Source of the DNA: Porticoccaceae bacterium
GTDB taxonomy: Bacteria; Pseudomonadota; Gammaproteobacteria; Pseudomonadales; Porticoccaceae
Assembly (NCBI GenBank): GCA_002591625.1
Contig: PCDB01000003.1
Coordinates: 9,078-17,645 of the forward strand
Length of the DNA: 8,568 nucleotides
Direction: 5' to 3'
The notes below the pieces were generated by a model, which searched no databases, was not told the DNA's origin, and saw only the letters and a list, made by a program, of their open reading frames with translations. Positions 1 to 8,120 of this stretch are shown piece after piece (positions within the stretch are counted from its first letter, which is position 1; each line of letters opens with the position of its first letter). A program made the position numbers and the translations under genes.

Positions 1-930
1 ACATTGATAAACTTTGAAGGCCGCGCTCAACGTTACTTCCCCGTCTTCGAACCGGCTAATGAGCGTCTCCCAAGTTGGCAGTGGTTAATAAAAATGGCCT
101 CCCTAGACATCGATAAAAAACTACCGAAGCTCGATTGTTTCGATGATGTGGTCTCCCTCCTCGCCAGTAGTGATAAAAAGTGGAATAGGGTAGATAAAGT
201 GGCGCCCGGGCAAGCTTTCCGGGATCGCGGTCAAAAAATTCCAAGGCAAACCCATCGTTATAGTGGCAGAACAGCCATGAATGCCTCCGTTTCGGTTCAT
301 GAGCCACCTCAACCAAAGGATAACGAAACTGCACTCGCATACAGCATGGAAGGTTTGAATCGCGATCAGCCCTCGACCCTGTCGCCCTATGTCTGGTCAC
401 CAGGTTGGAATTCGAATCATTCCGTACAGAAATTCCAGTCCAAAGTGGATGGTCCTCACAAGAATCCGACACCCGATGTGATACTGATATCATCAGACCG
501 AAATGGTTTCAGTAACGCGGTTAAAAGACATAAAGCTAGCGGGGCCAGGAAAGACATGTGGACATTGATATCAATAGCATGCATCCATGGTTCAGAGGAA
601 CTTTCATCCCACACTAAAGAGATTTCTGAATTGGCCGGTAACGCCTTTGTGGCTTTGACGGAAGATGGAGCGAACGCGTTACGCGTCTCAGATGGTGACG
701 GCCTGGTAGTTATTGACGACCTCGATGAAAGATCCTTCGAGGTTCGGATCGTTGATCGTATGGCTGAGGGATGTGTTGGCTTTAGTGTAGGCTTTGAAGA
801 AACCCTTCAGTTTGTTCCTGGCCAGTCTGTGCGACTGGTAAAGGATGCTAATTGGGTTCGATCTAAACCTCTTCTGATAGCGACCGATAGGGCATCGAAG
901 GAGTCGTTAGGAGAGAACCTTCATGGGTGA
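1..930 (+). CDS. nuoG: NADH-quinone oxidoreductase subunit G, C-terminal third (partial)
   Basis: NuoG is the large peripheral-arm subunit of complex I; its N-terminal part, outside this window, carries iron-sulfur clusters that pass electrons from NADH towards quinone. The reading frame is open from the first base, so the gene begins upstream; the TTG at position 4 is an internal Leu codon, not a start. The 309 residues seen match the C-terminal third of the E. coli-type protein (about 908 residues): an EGRAQRYF motif at residues 6-13, a HRYSGRTAM block near 85-93, VHEPPQP and SMEG nearby, WSPGWNS near 132-138, HGSEELS near 195-201, and a final molybdopterin-dinucleotide-binding-like beta domain including LRVSDGDG (about 228-235). 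This region is a degenerate molybdopterin-oxidoreductase fold with no cofactor role in complex I. The protein runs about 20-25 residues past where I recall E. coli NuoG ending, and this tail overlaps the first 8 nt of nuoH and contains its ribosome-binding site. Confidence 0.96.
   Translation, partial: TLINFEGRAQRYFPVFEPANERLPSWQWLIKMASLDIDKKLPKLDCFDDVVSLLASSDKKWNRVDKVAPGQAFRDRGQKIPRQTHRYSGRTAMNASVSVHEPPQPKDNETALAYSMEGLNRDQPSTLSPYVWSPGWNSNHSVQKFQSKVDGPHKNPTPDVILISSDRNGFSNAVKRHKASGARKDMWTLISIACIHGSEELSSHTKEISELAGNAFVALTEDGANALRVSDGDGLVVIDDLDERSFEVRIVDRMAEGCVGFSVGFEETLQFVPGQSVRLVKDANWVRSKPLLIATDRASKESLGENLHG
908..913 (+). promoter_or_regulatory. Ribosome-binding site of nuoH inside nuoG
   Basis: TAGGAG lies 9 nt before the ATG at 923. 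It supports that start over the in-frame ATG at 935 and places nuoH initiation within the end of nuoG, which suggests translational coupling of the two. Confidence 0.7.
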
Positions 931-1897
931 CTTAATGCTTGTCCTTCTTGCTCTATCGATTCTTGTGGGTGGAATCACAGTGGCAGGAGTTTTGGTTTGG
1001 TGGGAACGCAGACTTTTAGGATTTTGGCAAGACCGCTTGGGACCTAATCGCATTGGTCCGTTTGGCATAGGACAGTTAGGCGCCGATATTATTAAGCTAT
1101 TATTTAAGGATGACTGGGTTCCTCCCTTCGCCGACCGCTTTGTCTTTATTCTAGCGCCCACCGCCATAATCGCCTCTATGATGATGGGTTTTGCCGTCGT
1201 CCCCTTTGCGCCCGGGGTACACATAGTGGACCTTAACATCGGATTACTGTTCTTCCTCGGCATGTCCGCACTAGCTGTATATAGCGTATTGCTTGGAGGG
1301 CTCGCTTCGAATAATAAGTATGCGCTATTGGGAGGCCTCCGGTCAGCTTCCCAGATGGTCAGTTACGAAGTATTCATGGGCTTGTCACTCATGGGAGTGG
1401 TCATGATTACCGGCAGCTTTAGCCTTGTTGATATTGTTGAAGCCCAAAAAGAAGTTTGGTTCTGCTTCTCTCAAGTTCTTGGTCTATTTGTCTTTATGAT
1501 CGCGGGTATTGCAGAGAGCCACAGACTCCCTTTCGATCTCCCGGAGGCTGAACATGAACTTACAGCGGGTTTTCATACTGAATATGGAGGAATGAAGTTT
1601 GCCATGTTTATGCTAGGAGAGTACTTAGGACTTGCCCTGATCTCTTGCATGATTGTCACGCTCTTTTTTGGCGGTTGGATGGGGCCCAGTATATTTGGGG
1701 ATTGGATTCCGCCATTCATGTGGTTCAGTTTGAAAGTGATTTTTGTCATTAACTTTTTCATACTTTTGAGGGCAGCCATTCCCAGACCGAGATACGACCA
1801 ACTCATGGATTTAGGGTGGAAAGTTATGCTTCCGATAACGCTTTTGAACCTAGCAGTCACTGGCGCAATCCTTCTTTGGATAGAGGAGACTGTTTAA
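923..1897 (+). CDS. nuoH: NADH-quinone oxidoreductase subunit H
   Basis: NuoH (ND1 homologue) is an integral membrane subunit at the joint of the two complex I arms; with NuoB and NuoD it builds the quinone-binding cavity and starts the chain of charged residues leading into the membrane arm. The 324-residue product is about the length of E. coli NuoH (325) and is strongly hydrophobic, consistent with the family's eight membrane helices. Visible signatures are [18 protein letters not shown] (26-43), [13 protein letters not shown] (137-149), the acidic loop [20 protein letters not shown] (194-213) followed by [12 protein letters not shown] (218-229), and a C-terminal [13 protein letters not shown] (288-300). 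The Glu-rich loop is the part known to face the quinone site. It overlaps nuoG by 8 nt and its TAA shares one base with the nuoI ATG. All expected motifs are intact. Confidence 0.98.
   Translation: MGDLMLVLLALSILVGGITVAGVLVWWERRLLGFWQDRLGPNRIGPFGIGQLGADIIKLLFKDDWVPPFADRFVFILAPTAIIASMMMGFAVVPFAPGVHIVDLNIGLLFFLGMSALAVYSVLLGGLASNNKYALLGGLRSASQMVSYEVFMGLSLMGVVMITGSFSLVDIVEAQKEVWFCFSQVLGLFVFMIAGIAESHRLPFDLPEAEHELTAGFHTEYGGMKFAMFMLGEYLGLALISCMIVTLFFGGWMGPSIFGDWIPPFMWFSLKVIFVINFFILLRAAIPRPRYDQLMDLGWKVMLPITLLNLAVTGAILLWIEETV
1883..1888 (+). promoter_or_regulatory. Ribosome-binding site of nuoI inside nuoH
   Basis: GAGGAG lies 8 nt before the ATG at 1897 and decides that start over the longer in-frame ATG at 1816. 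Confidence 0.7.
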
Positions 1898-2412
1898 TGT
1901 TGAGTATGCTGCGCACAATGTGGGAGATCTTTATTCATCTTTTTCACAAAGCCGAAACGGTCCAGTACCCTGAAGAAATGCCTTACTTGGCCCCTCGTTA
2001 TCGGGGTCGGATTGTTCTTACTAGAGATCCAGACGGCGAGGAACGATGTGTTGCATGCAACTTATGCGCCGCAGCATGCCCAGTAGATTGTATAGCCTTG
2101 CAGAAGGATACTAGAGAAGACGGCACCTGGTATCCTGAATTTTTCAGGATCAATTTTTCACGGTGCATCATGTGTGGAATGTGTGAAGAGGCTTGTCCCA
2201 CCTATGCCATTCAACTCACACCAGACTTCGAGATGTGCGAATACGACCGACAGAACATGGTATATGAAAAGGAACATCTCTTAATCAATGGCGTTGGCAA
2301 GTACCCAGATTACAACTTCTACAGAGTATCAGGTCTCCAAACTGCCACAAAAGATAAAGGTGAGGCACTCAACGAAAGCGCGCCAATTGACACCAAAAGT
2401 TTGATGCCATGA
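1897..2412 (+). CDS. nuoI: NADH-quinone oxidoreductase subunit I, 2x[4Fe-4S] ferredoxin-like
   Basis: NuoI (TYKY homologue) holds clusters N6a and N6b, which carry electrons through the peripheral arm to the terminal cluster N2 in NuoB. Two full cluster motifs are present: Cys51, Cys54, Cys57, Cys61-Pro, and Cys90, Cys93, Cys96, Cys100-Pro. As in paired ferredoxins, the last Cys of each set should ligate the opposite cluster. The N-terminal helix (about 4-16) is amphipathic and probably lies on the membrane. The block [19 protein letters not shown] is almost identical to the E. coli protein, and the end, DTKSLMP, matches the family's end. I chose the ATG at 1897, giving 171 residues: it follows a GAGGAG at 1883-1888, shares one base with the nuoH stop (TAATG), and starts where the homology starts. 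The frame is open further upstream to 1816, but that part lies inside nuoH and resembles nothing in NuoI. Confidence 0.97.
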   Translation: MLSMLRTMWEIFIHLFHKAETVQYPEEMPYLAPRYRGRIVLTRDPDGEERCVACNLCAAACPVDCIALQKDTREDGTWYPEFFRINFSRCIMCGMCEEACPTYAIQLTPDFEMCEYDRQNMVYEKEHLLINGVGKYPDYNFYRVSGLQTATKDKGEALNESAPIDTKSLMP

Positions 2413-2465
2413 CCAAGGACTCCATTTCTTGCAAGCGACCGAAATTGGACTGTTGGATTATATAA
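2413..2465 (+). other. nuoI-nuoJ intergenic spacer, the longest in the operon
   Basis: This 53-nt spacer contrasts with overlaps or 2-3 nt gaps at the other junctions. It holds two copies of GGACT (2417-2421 and 2447-2451), a TAA directly before the nuoJ ATG in the nuoJ frame, and only a weak TTGGA (2453-2457) as ribosome-binding site 8 nt from the ATG. I see no convincing hairpin, promoter or small gene in it. Confidence 0.5.
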
Positions 2466-2972
2466 ATGCTTGAAACAATACTTTTCTACATTTCAGCCGC
2501 CGTTGCACTGGCATCGACGATCTTGGCTATGACACGGACCAATGCCATCCACGCGCTCATATACCTCATCGTGTCTCTGTTAGCGATCGCAGTGATATTT
2601 TTCCTCATTGGGGCACCATTCGCGGCTGCACTAGAGGTTGTCGTATACGCTGGCGCAATCATGGTCCTTTTTGTGTTTGTCATCATGATGCTTAACTTAG
2701 GGGAAGAGGGAGATGCGCGCGAGCGAAAATGGCTAGGACCGAGCGTCTGGATTGGTCCAGCTGCTCTCTCTCTGATTCTATTGACCGAGTTGATAGTTTT
2801 AATTAGTTCTGTCGAGGGTCAAGTATCTCAGGGAGTTGTATCAGCCAAATTGGTTGGAATTTCACTCTTCGGTCCTTATGTTTTAGCGGTCGAAATTGCA
2901 TCCATGCTCCTCCTCGCTGGAATGGTGGGAGCCTTCCACCTAGGCAGGCGCCTCTTAGAGAAGAGGGCTTAA
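2466..2972 (+). CDS. nuoJ: NADH-quinone oxidoreductase subunit J
   Basis: NuoJ (ND6 homologue) is a small membrane subunit between NuoH/NuoA and NuoK; its third helix contains a pi-bulge whose rearrangement is thought to couple quinone reduction to proton pumping. The 168 residues fit the family (E. coli 184). The diagnostic stretch is ALEVVVYAGAIMVLFVFVIM (55-74), with the conserved Tyr61 of the pi-bulge helix, followed by MLNLG (75-79). The C-terminal helix GPYVLAVEIASMLLLAGMVG (136-155) is followed by AFHLGRR. Five membrane helices are expected and five hydrophobic blocks can be seen. A stop codon sits immediately before the ATG in this frame, so the start cannot be earlier. Spacing to nuoK is 3 nt. 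Confidence 0.97.
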   Translation: MLETILFYISAAVALASTILAMTRTNAIHALIYLIVSLLAIAVIFFLIGAPFAAALEVVVYAGAIMVLFVFVIMMLNLGEEGDARERKWLGPSVWIGPAALSLILLTELIVLISSVEGQVSQGVVSAKLVGISLFGPYVLAVEIASMLLLAGMVGAFHLGRRLLEKRA

Positions 2973-2975
2973 GGG

Positions 2976-3290
2976 ATGAACGAATTAGCAGTGCCCCTTA
3001 ACCATTTGCTTCTCCTGTCAGGACTTCTTTTTTCTATTGGTATGTTGGGCGTTATGGTAAGACGCAATATCATATTCATACTAATGTCCATTGAGGTGAT
3101 GTTAAACGCTTGTGCGCTGGCCTTCGTCTGTGCCGGAGCCCACTGGGGCCAAGCTGATGGGCAAGTAATGTATGTGATGATTCTAAGCATTGCCGCAGCT
3201 GAGATAGCTGTCGGATTGGGACTTGTTTTGCAAATCCAGCGGCGATTTAAGACGCTGGATATGGACCAAGCAAATCGGATGCGAGGTTAA
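2976..3290 (+). CDS. nuoK: NADH-quinone oxidoreductase subunit K
   Basis: NuoK (ND4L homologue) is a three-helix membrane subunit that joins the quinone-side channel to the first antiporter-like subunit, NuoN. The 104-residue length is typical. The two buried glutamates essential for pumping in E. coli (Glu36 and Glu72 there) are present as Glu40, in SIEVMLNA, and Glu76, in AAAEIAVGL, with the same 36-residue spacing. The C-terminal tail, rich in Arg and ending NRMRG, is as in the family. An AAGAGGG (2961-2967) inside the end of nuoJ sits 8 nt before the ATG. The gene lies 3 nt after nuoJ and 2 nt before nuoL. Confidence 0.97.
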   Translation: MNELAVPLNHLLLLSGLLFSIGMLGVMVRRNIIFILMSIEVMLNACALAFVCAGAHWGQADGQVMYVMILSIAAAEIAVGLGLVLQIQRRFKTLDMDQANRMRG

Positions 3291-3292
3291 GC

Positions 3293-5140
3293 ATGACGGA
3301 TTATATCTGGCTGATACCCATACTTCCTCTAATTAGCTCAATCACTTTGATGCTTGGCTCAGCATATTTCGCTCGGTCTATGGTGGCTTCTCTTGGCGTG
3401 GGCTCGGTAGGAGTATCCGCCGTTTTGACCGGTTTGCTTGCGTATCAGTTTTTGCATGTCCCGGAACCAATTCACTTAGTTTATTGGACTTGGATGAAAG
3501 TTGGGCAGTTCGATCCCCGCATAGCCTTCTATTTCGATGGTCTGACCTTAGTCATGATGTCAGTCATAACTGGCGTAGGTTTTTTAATTCATCTGTTTTC
3601 CAGCGAATTCATGGAGCATGACGTCAGTTACGCCCGCTATTTCGCATACCTAAACATGTTTGTAGCAGCGATGCTGATATTAGTTCTTGCCGACAACCTG
3701 CTCCTCATGTATCTCGGATGGGAAGGTGTCGGGACATGCAGCTATCTACTTGTGGGTTTTTGGTATCAGCATAGCGCCAATGGCCAAGCAGCTAGAAAAG
3801 CTTTCATTGTTACCCGGATTGGGGATACAGCAATGGCAATTGGTTTGCTTGTTTTGTTCACCGAACTCGGTACGCTGAATATACAAGAGATGGTTGCCGC
3901 CGCTCAGACGAAATGGCAAACGGGTGACTTTATTCCATTGCTCGTATGCATCTTGCTTCTTGCCGGGGCTGCTGGAAAATCTGCACAGCTGCCTTTGCAC
4001 ACTTGGCTGCCAGACGCGATGGCTGGCCCAACACCTGTAAGCGCGTTAATCCATGCAGCCACCATGGTGACCGCTGGAGTCTACCTGATTGCAAGAACAC
4101 ACGGACTGTTTCTTTTGTCCCCAGACGCAATGACCCTGGTAGCTATCGTTGGCTTATTAACTTCTCTAATGGCTGCTTTCACGGCTCTAGCTCAATACGA
4201 CATTAAACGCATCCTCGCATATTCTACTATTAGTCAGATAGGCTACATGTTCCTGGCCCTTGGCGTTGGCGCATGGAGCGCCGGCGTTTTCCATCTCATG
4301 ACTCATGCTTTCTTCAAAGCACTTTTATTCCTGGGTTCGGGAGCCATTATTCACTGCCTTCATCACGAGCATGACATTTTCAAAATGGGTGGGTTACGAA
4401 CGCGCATGCCAGTGACATTCTGGAGTTTTATGATTGGATCAGCAGCTCTCGCAGCGTTGCCCATGACGTCAGGCTTCTTCAGCAAAGACTTAATTTTACT
4501 TCAAGCATACCAACAGGCCAGCATAGGCCCTCTGCTATGGATAGGTGGTCTTTTAGGAGCATTACTTACTGCAATCTACAGCTTCCGGTTGGTATTCATT
4601 GTCTTCTTTGGTGATACAAACACGATTCCTGACAAGGAAATTGGCTGGCGGATGGGTGTTCCGTTGGTCCTTCTATGTGCGCTATCCCTCATCGGTGGTT
4701 ACTTCAGTCTACCACTAGAGCGAGTGTTTTCCGTGGATGGTAATGAGGACCCAGTCCATTGGGTTGAACTGGTGTCCATCAGCATACCGATCGTTGGGGT
4801 TGTATTGGCATATTTATTATTCCTCGGGCGCCAGTTAGACCTCGGTTTCTTAATAGAATCTGCGCTAGGGCAATCGCTCAAGCAGTTTTGGTATAGCGGG
4901 TGGAGAGTAGATAGATTATACGCCCTTACCCTGGTTAATCCTTATTGTTGGGTTGCATCAACGACTCGGAATGAGCCCGTTGATAATTTTTATCATTTAA
5001 TTATGCGAACCAACCAATCTCTTAACGCTGGCTTAAGTAGGATGCAGACGGGACGGATGCGCGGTTACATTGTCAGCATGGTGTTAGGACTCATTGGCTT
5101 CCTCGGCTTGAGCTTATTATTTGCTGTCGGAGCGATCTGA
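3293..5140 (+). CDS. nuoL: NADH-quinone oxidoreductase subunit L
   Basis: NuoL (ND5 homologue) is the most distal antiporter-like proton channel of complex I and carries the long lateral helix that runs along the membrane arm. The 615 residues match the usual length (E. coli 613). Functional residues known from E. coli are all seen: Glu144 in LGWEGVGTCSYLLVGFWY, Lys229 in GAAGKSAQLPLHTWLPDAM, His254 in LIHAATMVTAG, Lys342 in HAFFKALLFLGSG, and Lys398-Asp399 in GFFSKDL. The C-terminal part (about 520-615) has the expected lateral helix and final membrane anchor. A CGAGG at 3282-3286 precedes the ATG. Its TGA shares one base with the nuoM ATG. No gap or frameshift was found. Confidence 0.98.
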   Translation: MTDYIWLIPILPLISSITLMLGSAYFARSMVASLGVGSVGVSAVLTGLLAYQFLHVPEPIHLVYWTWMKVGQFDPRIAFYFDGLTLVMMSVITGVGFLIHLFSSEFMEHDVSYARYFAYLNMFVAAMLILVLADNLLLMYLGWEGVGTCSYLLVGFWYQHSANGQAARKAFIVTRIGDTAMAIGLLVLFTELGTLNIQEMVAAAQTKWQTGDFIPLLVCILLLAGAAGKSAQLPLHTWLPDAMAGPTPVSALIHAATMVTAGVYLIARTHGLFLLSPDAMTLVAIVGLLTSLMAAFTALAQYDIKRILAYSTISQIGYMFLALGVGAWSAGVFHLMTHAFFKALLFLGSGAIIHCLHHEHDIFKMGGLRTRMPVTFWSFMIGSAALAALPMTSGFFSKDLILLQAYQQASIGPLLWIGGLLGALLTAIYSFRLVFIVFFGDTNTIPDKEIGWRMGVPLVLLCALSLIGGYFSLPLERVFSVDGNEDPVHWVELVSISIPIVGVVLAYLLFLGRQLDLGFLIESALGQSLKQFWYSGWRVDRLYALTLVNPYCWVASTTRNEPVDNFYHLIMRTNQSLNAGLSRMQTGRMRGYIVSMVLGLIGFLGLSLLFAVGAI

Positions 5141-6657
5141 TGGTACTCGTTAATCTCATCCTGGTCTTTATTTTGGGCGGCGTTGTCGCCGCGGTATCCG
5201 AGCGGGCAAGTCCTGCAATGCCGAGAATGGTGGCGCTCTCGGTCATTGTTTTGGCATTCTTCTACTTGGTATTCCATCTCTCTAGTCTTAACGGTTTAAA
5301 TCAGCTTCAGGCGTCCACTCCTGACGATCCAAGCTTCTGGCTGATCCATTTCAAAATGAATTGGATCCCTGCTTTTGGAATCAATATTGAGCTTGCCTTA
5401 GATGGCCTTAGCCTTTTAATGGTCCTGCTGACCTTGGTGCTCGGCGCTATCGCTGTTAGCGCATCATGGACCGACATTAAAGATAGGCATGGTTTTTTTG
5501 AAGCTAATCTCCTGTGGACCCTAGCAGGTGTTTTGGGCGTCTTTATGGCTATGGACTTGTTCTTGTTCTTCCTATTTTGGGAAGTTATGTTAATACCGAT
5601 GTACTTCCTAATCGCAATATGGGGGCATGAAAACCGCGGCTATGCAGCAATGAAGTTTTTTATCTTTACTCAAGCCAGCGGCTTGCTGATGCTGGTGGCG
5701 ACAATAGCTTTAGTGGCAGTTTACAAAGATTCTGCAGGGCACTACAGCTTCAGTTATTTCGATTTATTGAACACACCCATGACGCCACATACCGCAATGT
5801 GGCTCATGCTTGGCTTTTTTGTTGCATTCGTTGTCAAATTACCTGGCTTCCCTTTTCACACATGGCTACCAGATGCTCATACTCAAGCACCAACCGCGGG
5901 CAGCGTAATTTTGGCCGGCATTCTCTTGAAGACCGGTGCTTATGGCTTGATTCGTTTTGCCGTCCCTTTATTTCCGGATGCAGCAATCGAATTCTCAAAT
6001 GTCGCGTTAATTCTCGGGGTCGCTGGAATAATCTATGGTGCCGTACTTGCCTTTGGTCAGACAGACTTCAAACGTCTGGTCGCATACAGTAGTGTAAGCC
6101 ACATGGGGTTTATCTTATTGGGAGTTTATGCTTGGAATACACTAGCTCTTCAGGGAGCAGTAATGCAGATGGTTGCACATGGTTTTAGCACCGCCGCATT
6201 ATTCATGGTAGCAGGTTCACTGCAAGAGAGACTGCACACTCGTGAAATGCCAAAAATGGGTGGACTTTGGCAAAGCATGCCGAGAATGGGTGCTATAGCA
6301 ATGTTTTTTGTACTTGCCTCGCTTGGTCTTCCGGGTTTAGGAAACTTCGTTGCTGAATTCTTAGTTCTCCTCGGGCTCTTTCAAGTCAATCCTTGGTTAA
6401 CGGTGCTTGCCTCGATGGGATTGATCACGGGGGCTATTTATTCCCTTATGCTGATGCAGCGCTCATTTCAAGGGGAGCCCAACCCAAAATTTGCAACAAG
6501 AGAAATGGCTGATTTCGGCTTTCGAGAGCTGCTTACAATGTCAATCATGGTGGTAGCTTTGGTCGCTCTTGGTATATATCCGCAACCCGTTCTGGACATT
6601 GCACAAACTACGATAGCAGGCACTCTGGCATTTACTCTATCGGGAGCCATGCCATGA
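5140..6657 (+). CDS. nuoM: NADH-quinone oxidoreductase subunit M
   Basis: NuoM (ND4 homologue) is the middle antiporter-like proton channel of the membrane arm. At 505 residues it is close to E. coli NuoM (509). Key residues are present: Glu148 in LFFLFWEVMLIPMYFLIAIW, Lys233 in VVKLPGFPFHTWLPDAHTQA, Lys264 in LLKTGAYGLIRFA, the DFKRLVAYSSVSHMGF block (309-324), and Glu406 in GNFVAEFLVL near the exit. Family members have 14 membrane helices. The ATG at 5140 overlaps the nuoL stop (TGATG), with a GGAG at 5129-5132 as ribosome-binding site inside nuoL; its own stop overlaps the nuoN start as ATGA. Translational coupling to both neighbours is therefore likely. Confidence 0.98.
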   Translation: MVLVNLILVFILGGVVAAVSERASPAMPRMVALSVIVLAFFYLVFHLSSLNGLNQLQASTPDDPSFWLIHFKMNWIPAFGINIELALDGLSLLMVLLTLVLGAIAVSASWTDIKDRHGFFEANLLWTLAGVLGVFMAMDLFLFFLFWEVMLIPMYFLIAIWGHENRGYAAMKFFIFTQASGLLMLVATIALVAVYKDSAGHYSFSYFDLLNTPMTPHTAMWLMLGFFVAFVVKLPGFPFHTWLPDAHTQAPTAGSVILAGILLKTGAYGLIRFAVPLFPDAAIEFSNVALILGVAGIIYGAVLAFGQTDFKRLVAYSSVSHMGFILLGVYAWNTLALQGAVMQMVAHGFSTAALFMVAGSLQERLHTREMPKMGGLWQSMPRMGAIAMFFVLASLGLPGLGNFVAEFLVLLGLFQVNPWLTVLASMGLITGAIYSLMLMQRSFQGEPNPKFATREMADFGFRELLTMSIMVVALVALGIYPQPVLDIAQTTIAGTLAFTLSGAMP

Positions 6658-8099
6658 CATTATCTAAACTTTTCGCGCTCGCACCAATTCTACTAATATC
6701 ATTCACTATTATTTTGTTGGTGCTTCATGCATCACTTAAGCGCGATCACAAAAGCGCTTGGTATATCAGCTCGCTTGGTCTAGTCGTTACACTCTGGGGC
6801 ACTTATTATGCCCTTGATTATACTCAGCAAGTGACAGTGCTTATAAAAGTCGACCAATGGGGATTACTTTTCACTGGCTTTATACTAGTTTCTACTCTAG
6901 CCTCCCTCGCAATCTCTCGAGATGTTTTCGAGTCTGAAGGAAATCGCAAAGAAGAATACTATCTTCTCATTCTGCTTTCGACGCTTGGCGCAATAGTATT
7001 ATGCCAGTCCTCTCATGTAGTTTCCTTACTGTTAGGAATGGAGTTAATGGGGATAGCTGTGTATGCCATGATTGCATTCCCCGAAGATGATTCCCTTTCG
7101 CTTGAAGCAAGCATAAAGTATCTAATTTTATCTGCCTGCGCGTCGGCAATGTTATTGTTCGGTTTTGCCCTACTTTACGCAGCTACCGGCGAGCTGAGCT
7201 ACACAGGAATTGGTTCTAAAGTGGCCTCTGCTTACGAGTCAAATTCATTGATAGTAGTTGCTGGTACAGCGATGGTGCTCTCTGGGATCGGTTTCAAGTT
7301 ATCGTTAGTTCCCTTCCATATGTGGACTCCAGATGTCTATGAGGGAGCACCAACACCGGTTACCAACTTTCTGGCAACCGTCTCGAAGGGATCAATGTTT
7401 GTTGCTCTAACTAGGTTATTTATAGATGGACAATTCTATCGGTTCCCGTCCCTAATAGTAGCTCTAACAGTAATCTCTTTTGCATCAATGCTTATCGGGA
7501 ACTTGCTCGCCTTAAAGCAAAAAAATGTCAAGAGACTTTTGGCCTTCTCATCAATTGCTCATTTTGGTTATCTCTTGATGGTAATAGTAGGGTTTTCTAG
7601 CCTTCCAGAAACGCAGAAAATCCTTGACCTTGGAAAAGACGCCCTAACATTTTATTTGGTCGCTTACATCCTCTCTACTCTCGCAGCTATTGTGGTTGTA
7701 GCTAATGTTGCAAAGGAAAAAAAAGCCCAAATTGACGTTTTCTCTGGTCTTTTCTGGAATCGCCCAACTCAGGCCGCAACGCTCACGATCGCGATGCTAT
7801 CGTTTGCAGGCATCCCGCTTACGGCAGGATTCATGGGCAAATTCTATCTTATAACCTTGGGACTTGATGCCAGACTATGGCTATTGCTCTCAGGACTTGT
7901 TATTGGAAGCGCTATTGCCGTTTACTATTACTTACGTGTGATTTTCGCTATGAGTAGCCCCTCTGATGAAACAACCGGGCAATCGCTTAGATCACTTAAT
8001 TGGCAAGATGCGTTGGCACTGCTGTTACTGCTCTCAGTTCTGTACATTGGGACATGGCCGCAACCTTTTATCGAATTGTCACAGATGAGCCAAATTTGA
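6654..8099 (+). CDS. nuoN: NADH-quinone oxidoreductase subunit N
   Basis: NuoN (ND2 homologue) is the antiporter-like proton channel nearest NuoK and the last gene of a standard nuo operon. It has 481 residues (E. coli 485). Functional positions are visible: Glu130 in LLLGMELMGIAVYAMIAF, Lys215 in GIGFKLSLVPFHMWTPDVYE, Lys245 in FLATVSKGSMF, the KNVKRLLAFSSIAHFGYLL block (290-308), and Lys396 in AGIPLTAGFMGKFYL. The start overlaps the nuoM stop by 4 nt (ATGA), with CGGGAG at 6641-6646 upstream. The usual gammaproteobacterial operon ends here, and this one does too: the next gene is on the other strand, 19 nt further on. Confidence 0.98.
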   Translation: MTLSKLFALAPILLISFTIILLVLHASLKRDHKSAWYISSLGLVVTLWGTYYALDYTQQVTVLIKVDQWGLLFTGFILVSTLASLAISRDVFESEGNRKEEYYLLILLSTLGAIVLCQSSHVVSLLLGMELMGIAVYAMIAFPEDDSLSLEASIKYLILSACASAMLLFGFALLYAATGELSYTGIGSKVASAYESNSLIVVAGTAMVLSGIGFKLSLVPFHMWTPDVYEGAPTPVTNFLATVSKGSMFVALTRLFIDGQFYRFPSLIVALTVISFASMLIGNLLALKQKNVKRLLAFSSIAHFGYLLMVIVGFSSLPETQKILDLGKDALTFYLVAYILSTLAAIVVVANVAKEKKAQIDVFSGLFWNRPTQAATLTIAMLSFAGIPLTAGFMGKFYLITLGLDARLWLLLSGLVIGSAIAVYYYLRVIFAMSSPSDETTGQSLRSLNWQDALALLLLLSVLYIGTWPQPFIELSQMSQI

Positions 8100-8120
8100 T
8101 AGGCGCCTTAATCAATATTT
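8092..8120. terminator. Possible weak shared terminator between nuoN and nqrM
   Basis: An AT-rich inverted repeat flanks the nuoN stop: AAATTTGAT (8092-8100) and ATCAATATTT (8111-8120) pair if one T is bulged, enclosing the perfect 8-bp palindrome AGGCGCCT (8101-8108). On the + strand a run of seven T follows at 8130-8136, some 10 nt beyond the stem. The stem is poor in GC and the T run is not adjacent, so this is only a candidate. It is reported because two convergent operons meet here with almost no other space for termination. Confidence 0.25.

Noticed and set aside
4..6. TTG as a possible start codon for the first gene
   Set aside because: The frame is open to the window edge and the homology to NuoG begins before this codon, so it is an internal Leu.
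56..493. 145-codon open frame on the - strand inside nuoG
   Set aside because: It lies wholly opposite a well-conserved NuoG segment, has no ribosome-binding site that I can see, and its translation resembles no known protein.
670..690. ACGCGTTACGCGT near-palindrome in nuoG
   Set aside because: It is short and has a mismatch at the centre. It falls in coding DNA for the LRVSDGD region and has no second copy or regulatory context.
2438..2466. Possible promoter in the nuoI-nuoJ spacer (TTGGAC and TATAAA)
   Set aside because: The two boxes are only 10 nt apart, far short of the 16-18 nt needed, and no -35 box is found at the right distance.
3619..4470. Two TGACGTCA-type palindromes within nuoL
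   Set aside because: Both are inside conserved coding sequence, far apart, and an 8-mer repeated twice can occur by chance; no regulator is implied.
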